DNA from: Streptomyces gardneri
GTDB lineage: Bacteria > Actinomycetota > Actinomycetes > Streptomycetales > Streptomycetaceae
DNA: 64,000 nucleotides
Direction of reading: 5' to 3'
NCBI RefSeq assembly: GCF_006539185.1
Contig: NZ_BJMN01000029.1
Coordinates: 1-64,000 of the forward strand
Under the pieces are notes generated by a model, which did not search any database, had not been told where the DNA came from, and was given only the letters and a program-made list of their open reading frames with translations. Positions 33,761 through 41,180 of this stretch are shown here, in pieces. The stretch's first letter is position 1. Each line of letters starts with the position of its first letter. Position numbers and translations under genes: made by a program.

Positions 33761-34359
33761 GTTGCACCCTCCTGACGTCCCAGTATGACCAGTACTTGCA
33801 TGCCCGTCCGGCATTTGACGAGTTGCGCCAGAACCGGCACCGAGCCGATCGCGAGGCTCTGAGACTTCGTTCAAGTGGCCCAGCGCTGAGCTGGCGCCGT
33901 GATGGGTCACTCGAGCGGCGGCCTTGCCCACCACTCACCCCAACTCCCATCCCGTCTGCCGTCGACCCACACACCGTGGAGCAGGCGCGGTGCCGGGCGT
34001 CCAGGTGGAGCGCCCAACTGGACGAACGACCTGGACGCCCGGTGCCGTGTCTGCTCGGCTCTGCCTGGGTCGACGGCAGACGGGATGGGAGTCCCCACCG
34101 CCACACCCCACCGGCCGGCACCCGCGTACGGCCCCCGCCCATCCTGGTGCTTGTTGTGCCCCCGCCGGAGGCATCGTCTTGAGCCGCACTCGCGGACTGC
34201 CTCGGCCGCGTCGTGGTTCGCCACCCATCAACCCGAGCTGTCAGGCGTGCGGGCCGGCGGCCGGGTTGGAGCGGGGCGTAGACAGGAGCGCAGGCCCGGG
34301 CGGCGGGCCGCGCGCGCCGCGCTGTGCGCGGCGGGTGCCTTGATGAAGTAGAGAAAGTC
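33761..34359. other. Gene-free stretch holding a large inverted repeat
   Basis: About 600 bases with no convincing gene. The main structure is the inverted repeat at 33943-34092; the rest is GC-rich and noncoding. It separates the Pycsar cargo from the conserved transfer genes and may contain the Pycsar promoter near 33761-33900. Confidence 0.6.
33943..34092. repeat. Large imperfect inverted repeat (64-base arms)
   Basis: The arms are 33943-34006 and 34029-34092 with a 22-base centre. The outer 27 bases (CCCGTCTGCCGTCGACCCA and flank) match perfectly, and about 55 of 64 positions pair overall. It could form a long cruciform or RNA hairpin. Function unknown: terminator, transfer or replication site, or a small non-autonomous element are all possible. 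Confidence 0.8.
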
Positions 34360-34713
34360 TTACCGCGCTTCTGGGCTTCGCTCCGCCTTGAACTCGCTCA
34401 GCAGGTCGAAGAACAGGTCGATGCCTGCCCTGCCGCTTGCTTCCGCGGCCTTCGTGATCTCTATCCCCCACCCGAAGGGGCTGGCGTAGGCATAGCCAAG
34501 TCGCGGCCACAGCCACTCGGTGAACGGACCCTGAGGCTCGAAGTCCATCATCGCCTGGGGACCGTGGATCTCGGATGCGACTCGGTAGCCGTACAGGATC
34601 GCCTGGAGCTCCACGAGGGAACCGCCGCGTACGAACATCCCTGGCCGCATGCGGACCTGGTCCAGGAAGTCATAGACGTCGCGCCACTCGCTGACGGGCT
34701 TCGCTCCGGTCAT
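34360..34713 (-). CDS. Unknown protein coupled to the Nudix gene
   Basis: 117 residues: EWRDVYDFLDQVRMRPGMFVRGGSLVELQAILYGYRVASEIHG, then PFTEWLWPRLGYAYASPFGWGIEITKAAEASGRAGIDLFFDLLSEF. Soluble. Its ATG overlaps the Nudix stop (ATGA), so it is translated with it. Similar genes accompany the Nudix gene of other Streptomyces elements; no function is known to me. Confidence 0.7.
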   Translation of the reverse strand: MTGAKPVSEWRDVYDFLDQVRMRPGMFVRGGSLVELQAILYGYRVASEIHGPQAMMDFEPQGPFTEWLWPRLGYAYASPFGWGIEITKAAEASGRAGIDLFFDLLSEFKAERSPEAR

Positions 34714-35168
34714 GCGGACGTGCCCAAAAGGTGCCGGCCGTCGTGGCTTCGGACGTGGGGGCCGTTGCCGTCGACTGCGTCCAGGAGGCGGATCGCGTAG
34801 ACCTCGGACATCCGGTCCTCGATCTCTGCCGGCGTTAGCCAGTCGACCGCGGTCGACTCGTCCGACGTGCGCTCGGTGCCGCCGGACGGCTTGCATCGGA
34901 AGACCAGGGCGACGATGCCTCGCGTCGTGTTTTTGTAGACGCCCGTCAGCTCATCCACCTCGACGTGGATACCGGTCTCCTCCAGGACCTCGCGGGCGAC
35001 GCCGGCCTCGGGAGTCTCGGTGAGTTCTAGGACTCCGCCCGGGAGTTCCCACGTTCCGTTGTCCGCTCGGCGGATCGCGAGGAGGCGCCCGTCGTCGCGG
35101 ACCACTGCTCCCGCCACCGACACGGAGTGCAGTGGCGTTGACTGGGGTTCGCGGGCGCTGTTACTCAT
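34710..35168 (-). CDS. Nudix hydrolase, Pif-like transfer-immunity candidate
   Basis: 152 residues with a perfect Nudix box (GVLELTETPEAGVAREVLEE plus TGI): G-x5-E-x7-REVLEE-x-GI. In pSAM2 the gene pif, which also has a Nudix motif, prevents transfer between cells already carrying the element; the position here next to the KorSA-like gene suggests the same. The start is ATG at 35168 or four codons earlier at 35180. An operator-like element at 35162-35179 covers this start. No ribosome site is seen, so leaderless translation is possible. Confidence 0.8.
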   Translation of the reverse strand: MSNSAREPQSTPLHSVSVAGAVVRDDGRLLAIRRADNGTWELPGGVLELTETPEAGVAREVLEETGIHVEVDELTGVYKNTTRGIVALVFRCKPSGGTERTSDESTAVDWLTPAEIEDRMSEVYAIRLLDAVDGNGPHVRSHDGRHLLGTSA

Positions 35169-35179
35169 GTACAGGAGCA
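35162..35179. promoter_or_regulatory. KorSA-type operator at the Nudix start
   Basis: TACTCATGTACAGGAGCA, nearly the same as the operators before the gene at 36118. It lies at the start codon of the Nudix gene and just before the divergent GntR gene, so one protein bound here could control both. Confidence 0.65.
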
Positions 35180-35186
35180 TAGGAGA

Positions 35187-35978
35187 GTGGGTAGGACTGT
35201 GGGAACTCCAGCAGGAGCTGGTAGGGCCGTACCTCGGTACGTGCAGATCGCGGACGAGATCGTCCAGCAGATCCGTGCAGGTGTCCTCAAGGCCGGCGAC
35301 ATGGTTCCGAGTGAGTCGGAGCTCGTCGAGCGGTACGGGGTAGCTGGGGGGACGATCCGGAAGGCCATGGTCGAGGTACGGGCTAGTGGGCTCGTGGACA
35401 CTCGGCACGGTAAGGGTTCGATCGTTAAGGACCGGCCTCCTGTGCGACTGCGGTCTTCGGATCGCTTCCGCGCTTCGCATCGGCGGGGCGGCAAGGCCGC
35501 GTACCTCGCCGAGTCCGCGCAGTCTGGTGCCACCGCCAAAGTGAGCGTGCTTTACATCGGGCCCATGGAAGCGCCGGCGGACATCGCCGAGCGGCTCGGT
35601 GTCGACGCAGGTACGCAGGTGCTTGCGCGGCGGCGTCTCTACTTCCGGAACGGGACTCCCGTCGAGACGGCCTCGTCATACCTGCCCTGGGATGTCGTCA
35701 AGGACATCCCTGAGTTGTTTGCCGAGAACCCTGGGCCTGGCGGCATCTACGCCCGGCTTGAAGACCACGGCCACTCCTTCGTCGAGTTCGTGGAGACCCT
35801 CCAGGCTCGGCCGGCCGCGAAGGCTGAGGCCTCGGAGCTGGCTCTGAGTCCTGGCGCCCCCGTGATTCATCTGCTGCGCGACGCGGTGACCAAGAAGGGT
35901 CGTGTCGTGGAGGTCTGCGACACCCTCATGGCCGCTGACCAGTTCGTCTTCCAGTACCGGATCCCCGCCACCGACTGA
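35187..35978 (+). CDS. KorSA-like GntR repressor
   Basis: 263 residues. The winged helix is VPRYVQIADEIVQQIRAGVLKAGDMVPSESELVERYGVAGGTIRKAMVEVRASGLVDTRHGKGSIV. A UTRA-like domain follows (TQVLARRRLYFRNGTPVETASSYLPWDV, GPGGIYARLEDHGHSFVEFVETLQ, VIHLLRDAVT). The location between a Nudix gene and the transfer operon, with matching operators on both sides, is that of KorSA of pSAM2, which represses transfer and replication genes. A GTG start with poor ribosome site is used; a second GTG lies four codons on. Confidence 0.85.
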   Translation: MGRTVGTPAGAGRAVPRYVQIADEIVQQIRAGVLKAGDMVPSESELVERYGVAGGTIRKAMVEVRASGLVDTRHGKGSIVKDRPPVRLRSSDRFRASHRRGGKAAYLAESAQSGATAKVSVLYIGPMEAPADIAERLGVDAGTQVLARRRLYFRNGTPVETASSYLPWDVVKDIPELFAENPGPGGIYARLEDHGHSFVEFVETLQARPAAKAEASELALSPGAPVIHLLRDAVTKKGRVVEVCDTLMAADQFVFQYRIPATD

Positions 35979-36029
35979 CGCTCTCTCAACTCCCCACAAC
36001 CCGCTGCGGTTTCCTCTTCGTAGCGGGTT

Positions 36030-36111
36030 GACTCATGTACAGGAGTCAGGCACTCTTCTTCATGTCACTCATATACATGAGTGACGGAGTTCATCATCTA
36101 TAGAGGAGTGA
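36030..36111. promoter_or_regulatory. Three KorSA-type operators before the transfer operon
   Basis: GACTCATGTACAGGAGTC (36030-36047), TCACTCATATACATGAGTGA (36065-36084, a perfect palindrome) and a degenerate CATCTATAGAGGAGTGA (36095-36111). They share the ACTCaTgTACAgGAGT core with the site at 35162. The third overlaps the ribosome site of the gene at 36118. Spacing of about 35 and 30 bases puts the sites on nearly the same DNA face. Confidence 0.65.
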
Positions 36112-36117
36112 TCCACT

Positions 36118-36462
36118 GTGCGTCAGATCCCCGTCGACACGTCCGCCGCGATGGTGATGGTGGCCCAGCCCCCGACCCCGAAGATCGCGAACCGGCAGAC
36201 CGGTGAGGTCGCCACCGATCGCGAGACCGGCGCGACGCTGATGACGGTCGACGTCATGTTCGCGATGGACGGCAACGCCGAGATCCTGAACCTGACCGTG
36301 CCCCAGAGCGGCATCTCCGGCGAGTTGGCGATGGGTACCCCCGTCGCACTGACCGGGGTCGTCGCCCGGCCGTGGGAGAACGAGTTCAACGGTCAGAAGC
36401 GCCACGGGATCAGCTTCCGTGCGGTCGCCGTCACCTCGCTCGTCGCCGCGAAGGCGGCCTGA
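36118..36462 (+). CDS. SCO3933-like conserved AICE protein
   Basis: 114 residues: RQIPVDTSAAMVMVAQPPTPKIANRQTGEVATDRETGATLMTVDVMFAMDG, then AMGTPVALTGVVARPWENEFNGQKRHGISFRAVAV. It is beta-rich, with a pattern like an OB or SSB-type fold. This gene is found directly before the FtsK-type transfer gene in most Streptomyces AICEs and is often called a regulatory protein, without biochemical proof that I know of. GTG start with GAGGAG. Confidence 0.8.
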   Translation: MRQIPVDTSAAMVMVAQPPTPKIANRQTGEVATDRETGATLMTVDVMFAMDGNAEILNLTVPQSGISGELAMGTPVALTGVVARPWENEFNGQKRHGISFRAVAVTSLVAAKAA

Positions 36463-36465
36463 CCC

Positions 36466-37821
36466 ATGACCGCCTTATGGGTCTCGCTCGCTCTGGTCGC
36501 CTCGGTCGCGCTGCTTCTGCGGTGGCAGCGTCCGGCCTGGTACTGGATGACCTTCGGCATCCTCTTCGCGCTCGTGCGGGTCCTCGGTCGATACGCCTCC
36601 GTGATGGACGCGTGCGGGCTGACCGTTCCTCCCTCCCGTTGGCGCCTGACGCTGGCCCGGATGACCAGGCGACCCGTTCCGGAGGCTCGGGCCCCGCGGA
36701 TTCTGCGGCTTCGGCCGACGCGGACGGGACTGGTCCTGCGAGTGAAACTTCGTCCCGGTCAGGATGCGTTCGACTTTTCTGCCGCGTCGGACCGGCTGCG
36801 GCACTCGTTCGTCATGCGGAACGTCACCACCCGGGAGATCCGCTCCGGTGTCGTCGAGCTGCGGATGACCGGTTACGACGTTCTCAAGCGCGTTCAGATG
36901 CCCGCTCTACCTGATGGTGGGGGGATGCGGGTTCCTGTGGCCATTCGCGAGGACGGAGAGGTCTACTACCGCGACTACCGGCAGATCCCGCACGCGCTGA
37001 ATGTCGGCGCCACTCAGTCCGGTAAGTCCGTCTATCAGCGCAACCTCGTCGCCGGTCTTGCCGCTCTTGATGTCGCTCTGGTCGGGATCGACTGCAAGCA
37101 GGGAGTCGAACTTGCCCCGCTTGCCCGTCGGTTCACTGCCCTGGCTGACAATCCCGACACCGCCGTCGACCTTCTTGACGCGCTCGTCGGGCATATGGAG
37201 GACGTCTATCAGCTCATCCGGCGCGAACAGCGGCTGAGCGCGGATATCCCGGACGCGGAGATCACCGCCGACATCTGGGACCTGCCCGATCGCCTCCGCC
37301 CCACGCCGATCGTGCTCATGGTCGATGAGGTCGCCGAACTCGCCCTGTTCGCCACGAAGGATGAGGAGAAGCGACGAGACCGGATCATCACGTCCCTCGT
37401 TCGTCTCTCTCAGCTCGGCCGCGCCGCCGGTATCTACCTGGAGATCTGCGGGCAGCGCTTCGGCTCCGAGCTCGGCAAGGGCATCACCATGCTTCGCGCC
37501 CAGCTCACCGGCCGTACCGCCCATCGCGTCAACGACGAGACCAGCGCCAACATGGCCTTCGGCGACGTTGCCCCGGACGCCGTCCTCGCCACCATCCAGA
37601 TCCCCACCGATCGACCCGGGACCGCCGTCGTCGGCGACTCCTCCGGCGGCTGGGTCCGGATCCGCACCCCGCACCTCACTCTGCGGCGGGCCGTGAACAC
37701 CTGCAACGCCCACGCCCACCGCACCCCGGAGATCCCCGCGCTGGACGCCTTCCGGCCCGTCCTGCCGCCCCTGGCCAAGACCCCGACACCTGCTGCCGGT
37801 ACGGCCCCCGCGATCGCCTGA
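36466..37821 (+). CDS. traSA: FtsK/SpoIIIE-type DNA translocase for conjugation (TraSA-like)
   Basis: 451 residues. One or two N-terminal membrane helices (LWVSLALVASVALLLRW and AWYWMTFGILFALVRVLG) precede the ATPase: Walker A GATQSGKS at 181-188, Walker B IVLMVDEVAELALF around 283-294, and the downstream SQLGRAAGIYLEICGQRFGSE and LTGRTAHRVND blocks of the FtsK family. Such proteins move double-stranded plasmid DNA between mycelial cells without relaxase. It is expressed after the SCO3933-like gene, three bases away. A KorSA-like repressor is expected to control it. Confidence 0.9.
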   Translation: MTALWVSLALVASVALLLRWQRPAWYWMTFGILFALVRVLGRYASVMDACGLTVPPSRWRLTLARMTRRPVPEARAPRILRLRPTRTGLVLRVKLRPGQDAFDFSAASDRLRHSFVMRNVTTREIRSGVVELRMTGYDVLKRVQMPALPDGGGMRVPVAIREDGEVYYRDYRQIPHALNVGATQSGKSVYQRNLVAGLAALDVALVGIDCKQGVELAPLARRFTALADNPDTAVDLLDALVGHMEDVYQLIRREQRLSADIPDAEITADIWDLPDRLRPTPIVLMVDEVAELALFATKDEEKRRDRIITSLVRLSQLGRAAGIYLEICGQRFGSELGKGITMLRAQLTGRTAHRVNDETSANMAFGDVAPDAVLATIQIPTDRPGTAVVGDSSGGWVRIRTPHLTLRRAVNTCNAHAHRTPEIPALDAFRPVLPPLAKTPTPAAGTAPAIA

Positions 37822-37905
37822 CGCACCTCGTCCCTCGGTCGGCGTGACCGTCTCACGCCGTGTCCCTACCCCTCCCATGCCCGAATCCGGAAGGAGGACC
37901 CCGCC

Positions 37906-38598
37906 GTGAACTCGACACTGCGACCGGACGCCGTTCTCGTACAGGCCGCGATCGCCGGTGCCCTGTCCTTCGCCCACCTTCACGACCTCGCCGAAGCGGC
38001 CGGCCAGACCGGATGGAAGGCGTGGGCCTACCCCGTCTCCGTCGACCTGCTCCTTGTCGCCGCCTGGCGTCGTCTGCGCATCCTCCGGGCCGCCGGCGAC
38101 TCAGCCCGGTCCGCTTGGACCTGGTTCACCGTCGCCTTGACCGCGTCCCTCGGCGCGAACATCGCCACCGCTGGGCTCCTCGACCTCGCCCACGTGCCCG
38201 ACTGGCTGCGCATTCTCGTCGCCGGATGGCCCGCGCTCGCCTTCCTCGGCGGCACCCTCCTCGTCCACTCCCCTGCCGGACAAACGGCCACCGCGGGGCC
38301 TTCAAGACCGGACGCCGAGGAGCCTCCCGCAGTGGAAGCGGTCATCGAGCGCGATGACACCGCCGAGACCGCTCCCGTACCGGCTCTTCCCGTTGTCGAG
38401 CCTGAGCCGGTCCCGGTGCCAGAGGCAGATCCCGTCCCCGCCCCTGTGGCCGTACCGCCGGCCCTCGTCGCTCACGCCCGGAAGGTCGCCGCCGACCACC
38501 GCGCCCGCACCGGCTACCCGATCGACGCCGACACCCTACGTACCCGCCTCGGCGTCCCGCCCCAGATGGCCGCTGCCATCACCGCCCAACTCGCCTGA
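37906..38598 (+). CDS. DUF2637-type spread protein
   Basis: 230 residues. Four membrane helices in the first 130 residues (VQAAIAGALSFAHLHDLAEAAG, AYPVSVDLLLVAAWRRL, SAWTWFTVALTASLGANIATAG, WLRILVAGWPALAFLGGTLLV) match the DUF2637 family common on Streptomyces plasmids. A Pro/Glu-rich linker follows, then a C-terminal helix-turn-helix (TGYPIDADTLRTRLGVPPQMAAAITAQLA). Probably a spread (Spd) protein for intramycelial distribution of the element. Confidence 0.82.
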   Translation: MNSTLRPDAVLVQAAIAGALSFAHLHDLAEAAGQTGWKAWAYPVSVDLLLVAAWRRLRILRAAGDSARSAWTWFTVALTASLGANIATAGLLDLAHVPDWLRILVAGWPALAFLGGTLLVHSPAGQTATAGPSRPDAEEPPAVEAVIERDDTAETAPVPALPVVEPEPVPVPEADPVPAPVAVPPALVAHARKVAADHRARTGYPIDADTLRTRLGVPPQMAAAITAQLA

Positions 38599-38613
38599 GA
38601 GGGAGATCCGTTC

Positions 38614-38790
38614 ATGCGCGACTCGACCCGGCACGCCTTGGAACGCGCCGCCGAACTGACTCGGAACAACCGTCTAGTGGAGGCCATGACCATCGCCGAG
38701 CCGGTGATCATCGCCGCCGACGAGTTCGAGTCGGACGAGATCCGCCGGTGGCTCAACGAGCACGCCGACGACTTCACCAAGGAGGTCTGA
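38614..38790 (+). CDS. Small acidic AICE protein
   Basis: 58 residues (MRDSTRHALERAAELTRNN ... EIRRWLNEHADDFTKEV), wholly helical. The ATG follows GAGGGAG. It is the first of a series of small genes placed 3-15 bases apart between the DUF2637 gene and the replication gene. Function unknown; likely a spread factor. Confidence 0.65.
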   Translation: MRDSTRHALERAAELTRNNRLVEAMTIAEPVIIAADEFESDEIRRWLNEHADDFTKEV

Positions 38791-38793
38791 GCG

Positions 38794-38988
38794 ATGTCCC
38801 CTCGCGACCACTTCCACTCCGTGATGCGGATCGGCCCCGTGCAGATCGGCACCCACCGCGACCGCCACGGTCGCACCAAGTACGCCGCCGTCTGCACCGC
38901 CGACCGCTGCGGCTGGTCCTCCGACTACTCCAGCTCCTCCGCCGCCCAGCTCGCCGCCCGCACCCACCGCTGCCGCATCACCGACTGA
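38794..38988 (+). CDS. Mobile element transfer protein (Spd-type)
   Basis: 64 residues with two CxxC-like pairs: MRIGPVQIGTHRDRHGRTKYAAVCTADRCGWSSDYSS and ARTHRC. This is the conserved small protein usually annotated as mobile element transfer protein in Streptomyces AICEs, with a probable zinc knuckle. ATG with GGAGG, three bases after the previous stop. Confidence 0.78.
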   Translation: MSPRDHFHSVMRIGPVQIGTHRDRHGRTKYAAVCTADRCGWSSDYSSSSAAQLAARTHRCRITD

Positions 38989-39001
38989 ACGGAGTACGCC
39001 C

Positions 39002-39157
39002 ATGGACGTCCCGCTCTGGCTCGCCCTGGTCGTCGTCGGCGCCCTCGGCATCAAGCTCATCCGCCCGCCCTGGTGGCTCGTCGTCGTGATCCTCCTCGGC
39101 GGCTACCTCCTCGCCGACAGCTTTCTCACGCCGGTCATCGACCCGATCGCCAAGTAG
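39002..39157 (+). CDS. Small membrane spread protein
   Basis: 51 residues with two hydrophobic segments (PLWLALVVVGALGIKLI and WWLVVVILLGGYLLADSFL). It is close to SpdB-type proteins that form pores or channels for plasmid spread. The ATG follows CGGAG. The gene is too short for default gene-calling cut-offs but has clear coding bias and position. Confidence 0.7.
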   Translation: MDVPLWLALVVVGALGIKLIRPPWWLVVVILLGGYLLADSFLTPVIDPIAK

Positions 39158-39170
39158 GGAGACACCCGCC

Positions 39171-39506
39171 ATGTTCCGACCTCGCATCCCGGTCAACCCG
39201 CTCCCGACCGGCCTCGCCACCCCGCTCGTCCGGCCGACCACCACGACGTCCGACATCGAGCCGACGGCCTGCCACCACAACGACGCCCCGGCGCCCGTCC
39301 CGGCCACGCCCCACATCCAGGCTCCGGCCGTTCGCCTCACCCCGGCCGGTCTCGTGACCGTCGTCGCCGGTAGCGCCGGACTCGTCCTGATCGTCGGCAC
39401 GGTCCTGGTCTCGATGCTCCTCGCCGTCGCCGTCAGCGCCGCCTCGATCGCCGTCTGCGCCGTCGTCCTGCGCTCGCTGCTCAACGGTCAGCACAAGCGC
39501 CGTTAG
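39171..39506 (+). CDS. SpdB-like spread protein
   Basis: 111 residues. A polar, Pro-rich N-terminus (PTGLATPLVRPTTTTSDIEP) is followed by a double membrane segment LTPAGLVTVVAGSAGLVLIVGTVLVSMLLAVAVSAASIAVCAVVL and a basic end. This is the typical architecture of SpdB2-like proteins of AICEs. ATG with GGGAGA upstream. Confidence 0.72.
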   Translation: MFRPRIPVNPLPTGLATPLVRPTTTTSDIEPTACHHNDAPAPVPATPHIQAPAVRLTPAGLVTVVAGSAGLVLIVGTVLVSMLLAVAVSAASIAVCAVVLRSLLNGQHKRR

Positions 39507-39594
39507 TCGGGCTCCCGGGCGGCTCAACCGCCAAGTCTCCGCCGCCCGGGAGCCCCGCCCCTGTCCAGTCCAGAGAACCAGAAGGCACCCGCCC

Positions 39595-40989
39595 ATGATG
39601 ACCGACCGCAACCACGTACCGGGCCTGGACCCGGCCACCCTGAGCGACATGCTCCGGGTCGCCGGTTCCCCCGGATTCGACCGCTGGCGCGAGCAGATCC
39701 ACCGCACCGGCGGTTGCTCCCACCCCATCCACCTCACCGGTTGGACCCACACCCGGGACAAGACCACCGGCGAGACCGTCCACCACTACTCCACCGGAAC
39801 CGAGCCGGACGGACGCCTCCGCATCGCCTGCGGCAACCGCCGGGCCTCCCGTTGCCCCGCCTGCGCCTGGACCTACGCCGGCGACACTTACCACCTCATC
39901 CGCGCTGGCCTCGCCGGAGACGACCGCCGAGACATCCCCGCCACCGTCCGCGACCACCCGCGGGTCTTCCTCACCCTCACCGCGCCGTCGTTCGGGGCCG
40001 TCCACAACCGCCCCGGCACCCGCCCCTGCCGCTGCGGCGCCCGCCACCCCGAGGACGCCGCCGAACTGGGCACCCCGCTCGAACCCGACTCGTACGACTA
40101 CGCCGGCGCCGTGCTCTTCAACAACCACGCCGGACAACTCTGGCAGCGTTTCGCGACCCGCCTCCGCCGGGAGGTCGCCGCCTACGCCGGGCTCTCCCAG
40201 CGGGCGCTGAAAGACGTCCTCCGGCTCTCGTACGGGAAGGTGGCCGAGTTCCAGAAGCGGGGCGCCGTCCACTTCCACGCCGTGATCCGGCTCGACGGAC
40301 CCGACGGACCGGGCACCCCGCCCCCGTCCTGGGCCACCACGGAACTCCTCACCCGAGCCATTCAGGCCGCCGCGGCCCACGCGTACACGACCGTCACCGT
40401 CCCTGCCGCCGGCGGTCAGCCGCTACGCCTCCTCCGCTGGGGCACCCAGCTCGACATCCGACCCGTCAAAGCCTTCGGCGACGGCTCCGACATCACCGAA
40501 CAGGCCGTCGCCTCCTACATCGCCAAGTACGCCACCAAAGCCGCCGAGACCACCGGCAGCCTCGACCGGCGCATCGGCAACCGTGAGGCCCTGGTCCTCC
40601 TCGGCGTCCCCGACCACACCCGTCGCCTCGTCGAAGCCTGCTTCGACCTCGACCCGCTCTACCCCGACCGCCGACTCCTCGCCTGGGCCCACATGCTCGG
40701 CTTCCGCGGCCACTTCTCCACCAAGTCCCGCCAGTACTCCACCACCCTGAGCGAACTCCGCCAGACCCGCGCCGACTACCGCGCCACCCAGGAACGCACC
40801 GCCCGCGGCCTGGACGACATCGAGCCGGACACCGTCCTCGTCCTCACCTCCTGGGCCTACGCCGGTCAGGGCCACTCCCCCGGCGAGGCCGCCCTCGCCG
40901 CCTCCATCGCCCGGGACATCCAGCTCAACCGCGAGACCGCCCGCGAGGCCCTGCGCGACCAACTGGCCCTGGAAGGAGCCGCAACATGA
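39595..40989 (+). CDS. repSA: Rolling-circle replication initiator (RepSA family)
   Basis: 464 residues, about the size of pSAM2 RepSA. A possible zinc element CGNRRASRCPACAWTY lies near residue 80. The rolling-circle motif 2 is AVHFHAVIRLDG (HxH metal site), and motif 3 is VASYIAKYATKAAE with the catalytic Tyr. It nicks the element at its double-strand origin so that it can replicate after excision. It overlaps the xis gene by four bases. The replication origin itself was not located; in pSAM2 it lies in or near this gene. Confidence 0.88.
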   Translation: MMTDRNHVPGLDPATLSDMLRVAGSPGFDRWREQIHRTGGCSHPIHLTGWTHTRDKTTGETVHHYSTGTEPDGRLRIACGNRRASRCPACAWTYAGDTYHLIRAGLAGDDRRDIPATVRDHPRVFLTLTAPSFGAVHNRPGTRPCRCGARHPEDAAELGTPLEPDSYDYAGAVLFNNHAGQLWQRFATRLRREVAAYAGLSQRALKDVLRLSYGKVAEFQKRGAVHFHAVIRLDGPDGPGTPPPSWATTELLTRAIQAAAAHAYTTVTVPAAGGQPLRLLRWGTQLDIRPVKAFGDGSDITEQAVASYIAKYATKAAETTGSLDRRIGNREALVLLGVPDHTRRLVEACFDLDPLYPDRRLLAWAHMLGFRGHFSTKSRQYSTTLSELRQTRADYRATQERTARGLDDIEPDTVLVLTSWAYAGQGHSPGEAALAASIARDIQLNRETAREALRDQLALEGAAT

Positions 40990-41180
40990 CCACCGCTATC
41001 GCCACCGCCGAGCTGCTGACCGTGCCCGAAGTCATGGCACGGCTCAAGCTCGGTCGCTCCACGGTCTACGACCTCATCCGCTCGCGCCGCCTGACGTCCA
41101 TCACCATCGGGCGGGCTCGGCGCGTCCCCGCCGACTCCGTACGGGACTTCATCAACCACGAGATCGAGGAGGCCGCCTGA
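40986..41180 (+). CDS. xis: Excisionase (Xis)
   Basis: 64 residues forming an excisionase-type winged helix: LLTVPEVMARLKLGRSTVYDLIRSRRLTSITIGRARRVPADSVRDFINHEIEEA. It bends DNA at the element ends and directs Int to excise. ATG overlaps the repSA stop and its own stop overlaps the int ATG, so rep, xis and int are one coupled operon. Confidence 0.9.
   Translation: MTTAIATAELLTVPEVMARLKLGRSTVYDLIRSRRLTSITIGRARRVPADSVRDFINHEIEEAA

Noticed and set aside
33784..34350. Short overlapping frames in the inverted-repeat region
   Set aside because: They arise on both strands from the palindrome, have Arg/Pro-rich composition and no ribosome sites.
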